This document shows, in pieces, positions 7,981 to 17,617 of a DNA stretch of 64,000 nt; within the stretch, counting starts at the first letter, position 1; each line of letters opens with the position of its first letter. The notes under the pieces were generated by a model that was not told the origin of the DNA, ran no database searches, and saw only the letters and a list, made by a program, of their open reading frames with translations. Source of the DNA: Autumnicola tepida (lineage in GTDB: Bacteria; Bacteroidota; Bacteroidia; Flavobacteriales; Flavobacteriaceae); NCBI RefSeq assembly GCF_031846485.1, contig NZ_JAVRHQ010000015.1:1-64000 (forward strand), read 5' to 3'. The translations under genes and the position numbers were made by a program.

Positions 7981-10422
7981 ATGAAAAGAGTTTTACTCTT
8001 TATTTTTCTCCTATGTATAATAAGCTGCCAGAACCCGGCGGAGAAAAAAATCCGCCCTGCTGACTATCTTCCAGAAGATGTTGCCATTATTGTAAAATCT
8101 CCCGACATCAACGGCTTCTTAAATAATTATTCTGAAAATTCCTTTTTAACCGAAAATCCCTTTTTTGATCAGTTTCAGTCCAGTAACAGGCTGAATTTCC
8201 TTGATGTTATAGAAACCGCTGAAGAATCTTTTCTCTGTTTTTCAGATTTTGAAAAACAGCAACCTGATTATATTTTCATTTCCGGGCGGCCACCCCAATT
8301 AAAAAGTTTTGATTCTATTCAAAATAGATCTGTAGAAACGATAAAAGAAGATAACTTCGAATTCAAAAAATACAATTTTGAAGGCAGTATCACCTATACT
8401 TTTTCCCAAAAGAACCTTTTCCTGGCCAGTAACTCCTCAGGCTTTATCAAAGAGACGCTTCAACAGAAGAATTTGCCAAAACCTGCACTTCAGAAAATCA
8501 TTTCAGCAACAGAAAAAAATAAAACTTCCCTTATTCTTAACCATCAAAAGCTGCCATACATATTAAGGAGTATTTTTCCGCAGAAAGAGTTTGAAAATCT
8601 GGGAGCAACTTCCACCTGGAGCGAGGCAGAACTGGAAATTGAAGCTGAGAACATCCATTTTAACGGATTGCTTACTACCACGGCTAACCCCGCCTCCATT
8701 TATTCTGTTTTTCAAAATGCCGGCCGCGGCAGTTCAAAAATGGCAGAAATTGTGCCTGCTTCCGTGCAGGCTTTCTCTTCTTTTTGTTATGAAAATTTTG
8801 AAGGTGTCCAGAAGAATCTTCAGCAATTGCGCGGCGATACATTAACAACTCATTTATTTTCAAATTCTTCGGAATTTGGGATGATTTATCTTAAAAATGC
8901 TCCTGTTTTTGCTATTAGAAGTAATGAAGCGGAAAGCAGCAATATTCTTCTGAAGCAATCCAGTGCTGAAATTGGTGATTTTCGAGGCCTCTCTATTTTT
9001 CAGCTTCAGGAAAACCCGGAAACGCTGGAAATTTTTCATCCTCTTATTACTCTTCCTAATGCAAAATACTGGGCACAAATCAACAACTTCATAATTTTCG
9101 CTGAGCAACCTGCAGCGCTGGAGGAAATCATTTCGGCTTCCCAAAACAACCACACTTTAAGCGTACAGGAATCTTATCAGGAAACATTACAGCAACTTTC
9201 TTCCCAGTCTTCATTACTATTTGTGGCCAACGGTAAAAATTTCCTCCCACTTTTAGCTGAAGAAGCCGATGCAGATTTGAAGGAAAAAATTTTGAATATG
9301 CCGTTTCATAGTAAAATTGCGGCACTGCAGCTGGTAAGGGAAGATGATTTTTTCCACGTTCATGGCATTATAAACACTTCAGAAAAAACTCCTGAAGAAA
9401 CCTCCGCCCCAGCGGAGATTTTAAATATCACCCTGGAAGACCAGTTATCTACACGCCCATTTTTCATTAAAAACCATCTTACCAACCAGGAAGACATTGC
9501 CGTACATGATATCAATAACACGCTTTATCTTATTTCCAATGAAGGTCAGGTTTACTGGAAAAAGCAATTAGAGAACAGGGTAACAGGAGAAATTCATCAG
9601 GTGGATTTATTCAAAAACGGGAAATTTCAACTAGCCTTCAGCACATTGCACGCCCTACATGTAATTGACAGAAATGGCAATCCTGTTGCGCCTTTTCCTC
9701 TGGAGTTCAAAGATGAGATCACCCAGCCGCTCGCTGTTTTTGATTATGACAATAACAGGAAATACAGGTTTATAATCACACAGAATTCCAGGGTTTATAT
9801 GTACAATAAGAAAGGAAAGATTGTAAAAGGCTTTGACTTCAAAAAAGCAGGAGCTGAAATCACAAATCCTCCAAAGCATATTAGAATTGGAACAAAAGAT
9901 TATATTCTTGTTCCGGAAGCTTCGGGCAAAGTAAATGTTTTAAACCGACAGGGACACACCCGCGTCCCGGTAAAGGAAAACTTTAAGCCTTCTGGCAATG
10001 AATGGTGGGAATATCAGCAAAATTTTATCTCTGCCACTCCGGAAGAACTGGTTAAAATTGACGAAAAGGGAGGTGTAAAAAAGCAAGTCTTAAATACAAC
10101 GGAAGAAACTAAAATTGTTGCAACGCCAGAAATCCTGATAAGTTTTTATGGCAATCTGCTCAAAATTGAAGATACTTTAATTGAAATGGACTATGGAGTG
10201 TACACTTCTCCCCAGATTTTCAAGATAAATAATGAAACCTTGATTGCTATTACTGATAAGCAGGCAAAAAAAGTTTATATTTTCAATAGAGCTGGTGAGT
10301 TACTACAGGGATTTCCTGTTTTTGGAACTTCACAAATAGATTTGAGCAACATCAACCTTGACAAAAAACCTGAATTTACCGTACAGGGAGAAGAAAATGA
10401 AATCCTGGTGTACCAGTTTTAA
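7981..10422 (+). CDS. Large lipoprotein with C-terminal propeller-like region, unknown function
   Basis: This 813-residue protein has a lipoprotein signal (lipobox LCIISC, Cys16). Residues of about 25-480 form an N-terminal region of alternating strands and helices, with repeated statements of the kind seen in proteins that bind envelope substrates, but I do not recognise the family. From about residue 500 onward, short repeats such as NTLYLISNEGQVYWKKQL, HALHVIDRNGNPV and SRVYMYNKKGKIVKGF suggest a PQQ/WD-like beta-propeller. It lies 25 bases after rnhB and its stop codon overlaps that of the convergent lipB. It is probably anchored to the outer or inner membrane facing the periplasm. No function is proposed. 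Confidence 0.8.
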   Translation: MKRVLLFIFLLCIISCQNPAEKKIRPADYLPEDVAIIVKSPDINGFLNNYSENSFLTENPFFDQFQSSNRLNFLDVIETAEESFLCFSDFEKQQPDYIFISGRPPQLKSFDSIQNRSVETIKEDNFEFKKYNFEGSITYTFSQKNLFLASNSSGFIKETLQQKNLPKPALQKIISATEKNKTSLILNHQKLPYILRSIFPQKEFENLGATSTWSEAELEIEAENIHFNGLLTTTANPASIYSVFQNAGRGSSKMAEIVPASVQAFSSFCYENFEGVQKNLQQLRGDTLTTHLFSNSSEFGMIYLKNAPVFAIRSNEAESSNILLKQSSAEIGDFRGLSIFQLQENPETLEIFHPLITLPNAKYWAQINNFIIFAEQPAALEEIISASQNNHTLSVQESYQETLQQLSSQSSLLFVANGKNFLPLLAEEADADLKEKILNMPFHSKIAALQLVREDDFFHVHGIINTSEKTPEETSAPAEILNITLEDQLSTRPFFIKNHLTNQEDIAVHDINNTLYLISNEGQVYWKKQLENRVTGEIHQVDLFKNGKFQLAFSTLHALHVIDRNGNPVAPFPLEFKDEITQPLAVFDYDNNRKYRFIITQNSRVYMYNKKGKIVKGFDFKKAGAEITNPPKHIRIGTKDYILVPEASGKVNVLNRQGHTRVPVKENFKPSGNEWWEYQQNFISATPEELVKIDEKGGVKKQVLNTTEETKIVATPEILISFYGNLLKIEDTLIEMDYGVYTSPQIFKINNETLIAITDKQAKKVYIFNRAGELLQGFPVFGTSQIDLSNINLDKKPEFTVQGEENEILVYQF

Positions 10423-11123
10423 TCCGCAAGAATTTCTGCCTCAAAAAGGGCAGCAAAATGTTTCAGAAGTTTTTCCTGAACTTCATCTAAAGGAACCTCC
10501 TTTTTGCCCAATTCCACATTTAAAGAAGTAACGGCTTTGTCCTGGATTCCGCAGGGGATGATATTGTCAAAATATCCCAGGTCGGCATTTACATTCAGGG
10601 CCAGGCCATGCATGGTTACCCAGCGGCTGGCTCTAACTCCCATCGCACATATTTTTCGGGCAAAAGGAGTCCCCACATCCAGCCACACACCGGTTTCGCC
10701 TTTGCTCCTTTCTGCCTTAACCCCATAACCCCTTAAGGTAAGGATCACGGTTTCTTCAAGCAGGCGAAGGTACTTATGGATATCGGTAAAGAAATTGTCC
10801 AGGTCTAAAATGGGATAGGCAACAAGCTGGCCGGGGCCGTGATAGGTAATATCCCCGCCGCGGTTAATTTTGTAAAAACTGGCATTTTTCTGTTCCAGTT
10901 CTTCTTCTGAAATAAGTAAATTTTCGGCATCCCCGCTTTTCCCCAACGTATATACATGCGGATGTTCCACCAGCAACAGGTGGTTACCGGTTTCCAGATT
11001 GCTGTTTTCCCTGCGGTTCTTTATCTTAAGGTCCAGCGTTTCTTTAAATAATTGCTCCTGATAATCCCACACCTCCTTATAATCCTTTAAACCGAGATTT
11101 TGAACCTTTACCTTCTTGTTCAT
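10419..11123 (-). CDS. lipB: Octanoyltransferase (lipoyl(octanoyl) transferase)
   Basis: This 234-residue enzyme transfers octanoate from acyl carrier protein to lipoyl domains, the first step of lipoate synthesis. The RGGDITYHGPGQLVAYPI segment is at residues 88-105, the catalytic Lys157 lies in FARKICAMG, and the catalytic Cys191 is in IIPCGIQDK. The open frame runs 19 codons further upstream, but those overlap the preceding yqaE-like gene and are not conserved in type. The ATG at 11123 lies 2 bases after that gene's stop, which suggests translational coupling. Its stop overlaps the stop of the convergent lipoprotein gene. LipA is not in this window. Confidence 0.95.
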   Translation of the reverse strand: MNKKVKVQNLGLKDYKEVWDYQEQLFKETLDLKIKNRRENSNLETGNHLLLVEHPHVYTLGKSGDAENLLISEEELEQKNASFYKINRGGDITYHGPGQLVAYPILDLDNFFTDIHKYLRLLEETVILTLRGYGVKAERSKGETGVWLDVGTPFARKICAMGVRASRWVTMHGLALNVNADLGYFDNIIPCGIQDKAVTSLNVELGKKEVPLDEVQEKLLKHFAALFEAEILAD

Positions 11124-11125
11124 GC

Positions 11126-11284
11126 CTACCTGTTTGGGTTGTTCAGAATAATAAGCGCCGCGATCACGCCGGGAATCCACCCCAGCAAAGTAAGGATAAA
11201 AACAATGATAATGGAACCGCAGCCTTTATCAACAACCGCCAGCGGCGGGAACAAAACCGAAAGAATAACACGCCAGACGCTCAT
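11126..11284 (-). CDS. YqaE/Pmp3-family small membrane protein
   Basis: This 52-residue protein has two membrane helices (about 4-18 and 25-45). It carries the family pattern of an FPPLAV segment after helix one and LLGWIPGVIAALIIL in helix two. Members are small inner-membrane proteins linked to ion and osmotic stress in yeast and plants; their bacterial role is unclear. The open frame extends 41 codons upstream into the lysS promoter region. The ATG at 11284 gives the usual family length and is preferred. It is the first gene of a two-gene unit with lipB. Confidence 0.88.
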   Translation of the reverse strand: MSVWRVILSVLFPPLAVVDKGCGSIIIVFILTLLGWIPGVIAALIILNNPNR

Positions 11285-11343
11285 TTTCAAAAATTGAATT
11301 ACAGCTACAAAGATAGAATTAAAATTTCGGGTTTCCCTTGCAT

Positions 11344-11373
11344 TGGTGGATAGCCTGATTGTCATTATATTTG
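11344..11373 (+). promoter_or_regulatory. Bacteroidota-type promoter of lysS
   Basis: TTG at 11344-11346 is followed after 19 bases by TATATTTG (11366-11373). This matches the -33 TTTG / -7 TAnnTTTG sigma-A consensus of Bacteroidota. It lies about 40 bases before the lysS start at 11417 and rules out the longer frame from 11396 only weakly. Confidence 0.6.
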
Positions 11374-11416
11374 CATCCGCGCAAGGCATAAGCCCGTGAA
11401 AATTCAATTAAATATC

Positions 11417-13117
11417 ATGCAGTTATCTGAACAGGAAATTATCAGAAGGGAAAAATTATCAGCCCTTAGAGAAGCCGGAATCAATCCTTACCCAGCCGAT
11501 CTTTATCCGGTAAACCAAACTACGGCCGATATCAAATCCAATTTTGAAGAAGGCAAAAAAGTAGTTATCGCGGGCCGGCTTATGTCCAGACGAATCCAGG
11601 GAAAAGCTTCTTTTGCCGAATTACAGGATTCCAAAGGTAAAATTCAGGTATATTTTAACCGTGATGAGATTTGCCCCGGAGAAGACAAGGGCAAATACAA
11701 CGATGTGTACAAGAAGCTGCTTGATATTGGCGATTTTATTGGGATTGAAGGAGAACTTTTTAAGACCAAAGTTGGAGAAATGACGGTGATGGTGAAAGAT
11801 TACAGCCTGTTGAGCAAATCTTTGCGCCCGCTCCCGCTCCCCAAAACAGATAAAGAAGGCAACACATACGACGGGTTTAAAGACCCCGAGCACCGCTACC
11901 GCCAGCGGTATGCCGATCTCGCGGTAAACCCGCATGTAAAGGAAATTTTCGTAAAGCGCACAAAGTTGTTCAACGCCATGCGTAATTTCTTTAATGACAA
12001 GGGGTATTTTGAAGTGGAAACCCCAATCCTCCAGTCTATTCCCGGCGGTGCCGCTGCCCGGCCTTTTATCACGCACCACAATGCGCTGGATATCCCGCTT
12101 TACCTCAGGATCGCCAACGAATTGTACCTTAAAAGGCTTATTGTAGGTGGTTTTGACGGGGTTTACGAGTTCTCCAAAAACTTCAGGAACGAAGGAATGG
12201 ACAGGACCCATAACCCCGAGTTTACCGCCATGGAAATCTATGTGGCCTATAAGGATTATAACTGGATGATGGAATTTGTGGAGGAATTGCTGGAATATTG
12301 TGCCTTACAGGTTAATGGCACTACGGAAGCTACCTTCGGAAAACATCAGGTAGATTTTAAAGCGCCTTATAAAAGGGTCACCATGACCGATGCCATTAAA
12401 GAATTTACCGGGTTTGATATTACCGGTAAATCTGAAAAGGAGTTATACGAGGCCGCCAAAGGAATGGGCATTGAGGTTGACGATACCATGGGCAAAGGAA
12501 AGCTGATTGATGAAATTTTTGGCGAAAAATGCGAAGGCAATTTTATCCAGCCTACTTTTATTACCGATTATCCGAAGGAAATGAGCCCGCTTTGTAAGGA
12601 GCACCGCGATAACCCTGAATTAACCGAACGTTTTGAGCTGATGGTTTGCGGAAAGGAAATTGCCAACGCTTATTCTGAACTTAACGACCCTATAGACCAG
12701 AGGGAGCGTTTTGAAGAACAATTAAAACTTTCAGAAAAAGGGGACGACGAAGCCATGTTTATAGACAATGACTTCTTGAGAGCGCTTGAATACGGGATGC
12801 CTCCAACTTCAGGTCTTGGTATTGGGATGGACAGGTTAATCATGTTCCTTACCAACAAGCAGTCTATACAGGAAGTTCTGTTCTTCCCGCAAATGAAACC
12901 TGAAAAAAAGGCCCCAACCCCAAAACCGGAAGACTTCCTTAAAATTGGTGTTCCGCAGGAATGGATAGACACCGTAATGCATGAATTTGCCAGTGTCTCC
13001 AAGCTCAAGGAACATAAGCCAACCCAGGTGCACCAGAAACTAAACGGCCTGCGGAAAAAGAATAAATTACCTGTTGCCGCCCTGCAGCTTGACGAAGTGG
13101 AGAACTGGTTTAAATAA
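11417..13117 (+). CDS. lysS: Lysyl-tRNA synthetase, class II
   Basis: This 566-residue enzyme charges tRNA-Lys. An N-terminal OB-fold anticodon domain (about 50-165) precedes the class II catalytic core. Motif 2 is in EFSKNFRNEGMDRTHNPEFT and motif 3 in GLGIGMDRLIMFLTN. After the core, where most LysS proteins stop (about residue 495), there is a C-terminal extension of about 70 residues rich in Lys, with a helix-turn-helix-like tail ending VENWF. This extension is commonly seen in Bacteroidota LysS. ATG 11417 is chosen over 11396 because it begins the normal MQLSEQEIIRREKL terminus. A strong terminator follows. Confidence 0.96.
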   Translation: MQLSEQEIIRREKLSALREAGINPYPADLYPVNQTTADIKSNFEEGKKVVIAGRLMSRRIQGKASFAELQDSKGKIQVYFNRDEICPGEDKGKYNDVYKKLLDIGDFIGIEGELFKTKVGEMTVMVKDYSLLSKSLRPLPLPKTDKEGNTYDGFKDPEHRYRQRYADLAVNPHVKEIFVKRTKLFNAMRNFFNDKGYFEVETPILQSIPGGAAARPFITHHNALDIPLYLRIANELYLKRLIVGGFDGVYEFSKNFRNEGMDRTHNPEFTAMEIYVAYKDYNWMMEFVEELLEYCALQVNGTTEATFGKHQVDFKAPYKRVTMTDAIKEFTGFDITGKSEKELYEAAKGMGIEVDDTMGKGKLIDEIFGEKCEGNFIQPTFITDYPKEMSPLCKEHRDNPELTERFELMVCGKEIANAYSELNDPIDQRERFEEQLKLSEKGDDEAMFIDNDFLRALEYGMPPTSGLGIGMDRLIMFLTNKQSIQEVLFFPQMKPEKKAPTPKPEDFLKIGVPQEWIDTVMHEFASVSKLKEHKPTQVHQKLNGLRKKNKLPVAALQLDEVENWFK

Positions 13118-13163
13118 ATATTTTTAACTTATTTTTAAACCTTTTGAAAGGTTACAAGTCCAA

Positions 13164-13192
13164 AGACTGCCGGAAGGCAGTCTTTTTCTTTT
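13164..13192 (+). terminator. Intrinsic terminator after lysS
   Basis: Hairpin AGACTGCC-GGAA-GGCAGTCT, a perfect 8-bp stem with a tetraloop, is followed by TTTTCTTTT. It lies about 47 bases beyond the lysS stop. Confidence 0.92.
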
Positions 13193-13250
13193 CCTGAACA
13201 TTCTGAAGACGGACTTCCGCTACATTATATTTAAACTAAAACTTAAATTT

Positions 13251-15752
13251 ATGACCAAAAATTTATCTTACAAGGCAATGCTTTTGGCCTTGTCTATTTC
13301 TGTTTCCAGTTGTGCCGTATTTGATGCTGAAAATGCCAAATCCACAGCGCAGGCTTCAGAAAAGACAGATACAAAAGAAAAGGACGGTATCAAACCCTAT
13401 AATAAAGTAATTACTAAAGAGGCAAAATCAGATGAAGGGCTTTTTACGGTACATAGTGTAGGAAGTAAATATTACTATGAAATCCCCGACAGCCTTTTTA
13501 ACAGGGAAATGCTCACGGTAACCCGAATCGCAAAAACCGCCAGCGGAATTGGTTTTGGCGGGGGCAAACAAAATACCCAGGTGCACCGGTGGCAAAGAAA
13601 AGGGAACGATGTGTTGTTACGGGTAGTCTCTTACGGTATTTACGCGGCAGATTCGCTTCCTGTTCATGAAGCGGTGGTAAATTCCAATTTTGAGCCCATC
13701 CTTCAGAAATTCCCGATAAAAGCCATTAAAAAAGATTCGCTTAGCAATAATGTATTGATCGATGTTACAGACCTTTATGAAAAAGACGTGATGGCCCTGG
13801 GGCTTGGCGATTCAGAAAGGAAGCGATACAAGGTTTCTCGCCTGGACGATAATCGTTCGTATATAGACACTATTAGGAGTTATCCAGAAAATATAGAAGT
13901 ACGGCATGTAAAAACCTACAATGCCGGCGATCCGCCATCTAATTCCAGCCTTGGTTCCATTTCGCTGGAATTCAGCAATTCCATGATTCTTTTACCTGAA
14001 GTTCCCATGGAGCGACGTTATTACGACCAGCGCGTGGGATGGTTCGCCACCGGCCAGACAGATTACGGGCTGGATGCCCAAAAAAGCGAAACCGTACGTT
14101 ATCTTGACCGCTGGAGACTGGAAGTGAAAGAGGAAGACATGGAGAAATTCAAAAACGGGGAACTGGTAGAACCAAAAGAGCCTATAGTTTATTATATAGA
14201 CAGGGCGACTCCTGAAAAATGGAGGCCATTTATAAAACAGGGGATAGAAGACTGGCAAAAAGCCTTTGAAGCTGCCGGCTTTAAAAACGCGATTATCGCC
14301 AAAGACGCCCCTAGCGTAGAAGAAGACCCGGACTGGAGCCCTGAAGATGTAAGATATTCGGTGGTGCGTTATCTTGCTTCCCCCATTCCTAATGCCAACG
14401 GGCCGCACGTTAGCGATCCGCGTTCAGGAGAGATTTTGGAATCAGACATTAACTGGTACCATAATGTAATGACCCTGCTTAGAAACTGGTTCTTTGTCCA
14501 AACCGCGGCCATAAATGAGGATGCGCAGGGCGTACAGTTTAAAGATGAAGTTATGGGAAGGCTTATACGCTTTGTTTCTTCCCATGAAGTTGGCCACACT
14601 CTGGGATTACCCCATAATATGGGAAGCAGCGTGGCTTACCCGGTAGAAAGCCTGAGAGATCCGGAGTTTACCAAACTTTACGGCACAGCACCTTCAATTA
14701 TGGATTACGCCCGCTTTAATTATGTGGCGCAGCCGGGAGATGGCGATGTGGCCCTAATGCCCAATATTGGGCCTTACGATAAATATGCCATCGAATGGGG
14801 TTACCGGCCAATTCCGGATAAAGATCCAATAGAAGAAAAGAAAGTTCTCGACCAGTGGATTCTAAAACATGCCGGCGACCCAATGTACAGGTTTGGGCAG
14901 CAACAGGGAAATGTGATAGACCCAAGCTCGCAAACCGAAGATCTGGGTGATGACGCCATGCTGGCCAGCCACTACGGAATTTTAAACCTGAAGCGTATTA
15001 TGCCTAAACTTATAGACTGGACTTCGGAAGAAGGAAAGAACTATGACGACCTTAGCGACCTTTATGGCCAGCTGGTGGGGCAGTACAATCGCTACATGGG
15101 CCACGTGGCCGCTAATATTGGCGGGGTTTATGAAAACTTCAAAACCTACGACCAGGAAGGCGCTGTTTACAGCCATGTGCCTAAGGAAAAACAAAAACGC
15201 GCCATGGAGTTCCTTCAGAAGGAATTATTTACAACTCCTGAATGGCTGCTTAACGACTCCATCTTCAACAAAATCCAGTATGATGGCAGTATAGAACGTA
15301 TCAGGACCATGCAGGAGAGGGCTTTGAGCAATATCCTGGATTTTGGGAGATTGGCCAGGCTAATGGAAAATGAAGAAATAAATGGGAATGAAGCCTATTC
15401 GTTACTGGATATGATGAGGGACTTAAGAAAAGGCGTGTGGAGCGAGTTATCTTCCGGAGGAAAAATAGACCGCTACCGCAGGAACCTGCAGCGCGTTTAT
15501 ATAGATCGCATGGAATACCTGATGACGCAGGAACAGGAGCAGGTGCCGGCCCGGTACAGGCAATGGATAAACCAGAGCAATATTGATGTTGCGCAAAGCG
15601 ACATCCGGCCGGTGGTTCGCGGCGAACTTAAAACCCTGCAAAGGCAGATAAGAAATGCTTCTTACAGGGCCGGGGATACCCTTACCAGGTATCACTTACA
15701 GGATGCCCTGGAACGAATTGATTTAATCCTGAATCCCATAGCGAAAAGCTAG
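13251..15752 (+). CDS. Zincin-like metalloprotease lipoprotein (DUF5117/DUF4953 type)
   Basis: This 833-residue protein has an N-terminal lipoprotein signal (Cys21 after a short hydrophobic core). A long N-terminal region (about 50-330) precedes a metzincin-type domain with HEVGHTLGLPHNM (residues 445-457). His445, His449 and His455 are the expected zinc ligands and Glu446 the catalytic base. The architecture matches the zinc-dependent metalloprotease family of Bacteroidota and Proteobacteria with DUF5118/DUF5117/DUF4953 regions. The protein probably acts in the periplasm or at the cell surface on unknown peptides. It has its own terminator and no operon partner. Confidence 0.9.
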   Translation: MTKNLSYKAMLLALSISVSSCAVFDAENAKSTAQASEKTDTKEKDGIKPYNKVITKEAKSDEGLFTVHSVGSKYYYEIPDSLFNREMLTVTRIAKTASGIGFGGGKQNTQVHRWQRKGNDVLLRVVSYGIYAADSLPVHEAVVNSNFEPILQKFPIKAIKKDSLSNNVLIDVTDLYEKDVMALGLGDSERKRYKVSRLDDNRSYIDTIRSYPENIEVRHVKTYNAGDPPSNSSLGSISLEFSNSMILLPEVPMERRYYDQRVGWFATGQTDYGLDAQKSETVRYLDRWRLEVKEEDMEKFKNGELVEPKEPIVYYIDRATPEKWRPFIKQGIEDWQKAFEAAGFKNAIIAKDAPSVEEDPDWSPEDVRYSVVRYLASPIPNANGPHVSDPRSGEILESDINWYHNVMTLLRNWFFVQTAAINEDAQGVQFKDEVMGRLIRFVSSHEVGHTLGLPHNMGSSVAYPVESLRDPEFTKLYGTAPSIMDYARFNYVAQPGDGDVALMPNIGPYDKYAIEWGYRPIPDKDPIEEKKVLDQWILKHAGDPMYRFGQQQGNVIDPSSQTEDLGDDAMLASHYGILNLKRIMPKLIDWTSEEGKNYDDLSDLYGQLVGQYNRYMGHVAANIGGVYENFKTYDQEGAVYSHVPKEKQKRAMEFLQKELFTTPEWLLNDSIFNKIQYDGSIERIRTMQERALSNILDFGRLARLMENEEINGNEAYSLLDMMRDLRKGVWSELSSGGKIDRYRRNLQRVYIDRMEYLMTQEQEQVPARYRQWINQSNIDVAQSDIRPVVRGELKTLQRQIRNASYRAGDTLTRYHLQDALERIDLILNPIAKS

Positions 15753-15775
15753 TGATTTGATCCTTAAAAATTTGA

Positions 15776-15808
15776 GCCTGCCAGTATAATCTTGGCAGGC
15801 TTTTTTTT
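15776..15808 (+). terminator. Intrinsic terminator after the zincin gene
   Basis: GCCTGCCA and TGGCAGGC form an 8-bp stem around a 9-base loop, followed by eight T. It lies 24 bases after the stop. Confidence 0.93.
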
Positions 15809-16018
15809 GCCTTTTTTCCACACAGATATTCCTGTTTTCCAACTTTTATAAAATAATTAGCACATTTTATAATTAACTGTTTTTCACATATTTAAGCCGT
15901 TTATCAAATTCCTTTTCGTCCTCTTTAAGAAAGGAGTTAAACTCAAACTAAACCCCGTTGTAAATTTCACTTTGACGCGAAAGTTTCACAAATTGAGTCA
16001 CAATCTAAACTTAAAAAT

Positions 16019-16990
16019 ATGACTATGAAAGCAATGATGAATGTAGAAACCTACACAAAGTACTTTTTAATCCTTTTCCTTAGCCTTGGAATAGTGAGTT
16101 GCGATGACGACGACGATGTTATCGACGATGATGAGGATTATACAGGATCTATTACCGCAATGGACCAGACCATTTCTCAAACCGATAATACAATCATGGT
16201 ACAAAGTGTAACCGTGGGACAGAATAGCTGGCTTGTGGCCGTAAATTCCGGAGATGAAAATACCGACAATTTTATAGTTGACCCGGTAATGATTGAAGAA
16301 GGAACGGAGTCTGATATCATGTTAACTTTTAATGAGGATGCCAACCTAATGGAGGGCGATAATGAAATTGTTCTGAAACTTTATGCTGAAAGTGACGATG
16401 GTATTCTTGGAGAATGGGATATAGACGATGAACCTATAACAGATACCAGCGGACTCCTGGCAAGTGAAACCATAACTGTAACTATGGAAGCAATGGAAAC
16501 CAGTGCCTTTAATGATTATGATACAAATGGTGACGGATATCTGGATGCTGATGAAGTTGCGGGAACTTACCAGAACGACTTTAGTAACTGGGATACCGAT
16601 GCTGACGGTTCTTTAAGCGATGAAGAATTTTCAAATACCACATTTGGCAACACTGATGCGAATGGGGATGACATGATAGACGAAGATGAATGGAATGCCG
16701 GTAATACCAGCATGTATGGTAATTATTCAGGAGATAATACTTTTGCCGATTATGATACTGACGCCAATGGCACTATAGACAGTGACGAATGGAGTACTGG
16801 TTATGCTGATTCTAACTGGTATGGTACTTATGATGCCGATACCAGCGGCAGCGTAACTGAAGACGAATGGAATACGGGTCTTTATAATGACTGGGATACC
16901 GATGCCGATGGAATGATTAATGAAGACGAGTATAACAACTATAGCGGTTATACCGGTAGCTGGTCTACCACTACTGGTACTACTATGTAA
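16019..16990 (+). CDS. EF-hand repeat lipoprotein
   Basis: This 323-residue protein has a lipoprotein signal (hydrophobic 15-27, Cys28) followed at once by an acidic run (DDDDDVIDDDED). Residues of about 40-160 form a non-repeated, probably beta-rich domain. From about 165 onward come six EF-hand-type loops, for example DTNGDGYLDADE, DTDADGSLSDEE, DANGDDMIDEDE, DTDANGTIDSDE, DADTSGSVTEDE and DTDADGMINEDE. Each has Asp at positions 1, 3 and 5 (or a close variant) and a Glu at 12, so calcium binding is likely. The tail is rich in Gly, Ser, Thr and Tyr. The protein is probably surface or periplasmic. Two alternative ATGs (16025, 16034) lie just inside the chosen start. Confidence 0.85.
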   Translation: MTMKAMMNVETYTKYFLILFLSLGIVSCDDDDDVIDDDEDYTGSITAMDQTISQTDNTIMVQSVTVGQNSWLVAVNSGDENTDNFIVDPVMIEEGTESDIMLTFNEDANLMEGDNEIVLKLYAESDDGILGEWDIDDEPITDTSGLLASETITVTMEAMETSAFNDYDTNGDGYLDADEVAGTYQNDFSNWDTDADGSLSDEEFSNTTFGNTDANGDDMIDEDEWNAGNTSMYGNYSGDNTFADYDTDANGTIDSDEWSTGYADSNWYGTYDADTSGSVTEDEWNTGLYNDWDTDADGMINEDEYNNYSGYTGSWSTTTGTTM

Positions 16991-17012
16991 TATTGGTTGG
17001 CGATTGTTGGGG

Positions 17013-17050
17013 AAAAGGTCGGGGAGTTTTATCCTACGGCCTTTTCTTTT
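17013..17050 (+). terminator. Probable terminator after the EF-hand gene
   Basis: AAAAGGTCG and CGGCCTTTT form an imperfect stem with a large loop, followed by CTTTT. It lies about 25 bases after the stop. Confidence 0.65.
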
Positions 17051-17147
17051 ATCTATAAGTTAAATTAACTCTGAAAACTGAAAAAACACTTCTTATATAT
17101 TAAACTTACTCCTCTTTTATATGTCTAAGATTTAATTACTTATAAAT

Positions 17148-17543
17148 ATGAAAAAATTAATTTTATTACTGATAATGCTGATCTCAGTATCGGCATTTTC
17201 ACAGGACGAAGGCCGCAGAATGGGTAACCGCGCAAATCGCAGCCCTGAAGAAATGGCAAATTTCGCCTCAGACAGAATGACGAAGATGCTGGATTTAAAT
17301 GAAACCCAGCAGGAACAGGTAAAATCTTTTTATCTGGAAAGAGCTGAAGAAATGCAGAAAATGCGTAAAGAAAACTCCGGAAATTTAAGCAGGGAAGACC
17401 GGAGGAAAATAATGCAGGAAGCAGCATTGGCTGAAGATGAGGAAATGCAAAAAATACTTACTGAAGAACAGTACCAAAAATGGCAAAAATCCCGCGAAGA
17501 GCGCAGGCGCAACTGGCAGGATGGCAACCGCCGCAGAAATTAA
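17148..17543 (+). CDS. Spy/CpxP-like periplasmic protein
   Basis: This 131-residue protein has a clear signal peptide (1-18, cleaved after FSQ). The mature part is almost entirely charged helix. It contains LDLNETQQEQVKSFYLERAEEM and, later, LTEEQYQKWQKSREER, which resemble the LTxxQ motifs of Spy/CpxP-type chaperone and metal-stress proteins. In Bacteroidota, such proteins are often named for their repeated Glu/Arg helices. It is transcribed towards copA, which ends convergently 75 bases away, and a shared terminator lies between them. A link to the copper island is possible by position only, because transcription is opposite. Confidence 0.7.
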   Translation: MKKLILLLIMLISVSAFSQDEGRRMGNRANRSPEEMANFASDRMTKMLDLNETQQEQVKSFYLERAEEMQKMRKENSGNLSREDRRKIMQEAALAEDEEMQKILTEEQYQKWQKSREERRRNWQDGNRRRN

Positions 17544-17564
17544 ATCATTCCTCATAAATAATTG

Positions 17565-17612
17565 GCCTGGAAAATAGCGATTTCAATAAAATTCGTTTTT
17601 TCCAGGCTTTTT
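17565..17612. terminator. Terminator between the Spy-like gene and copA
   Basis: GCCTGGAAAA pairs with TTTTCCAGGC across about 23 bases, followed by TTTTTT on the plus strand. It ends the Spy-like transcript. On the minus strand, the AAAA/TTTT arms could also serve copA less well. Confidence 0.75.
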
Positions 17613-17617
17613 TATGA

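Noticed and set aside
11621..12211. 196-codon minus-strand open frame inside lysS
   Set aside because: Antisense shadow of a conserved gene; no protein-like motif, and the plus-strand gene is certain.
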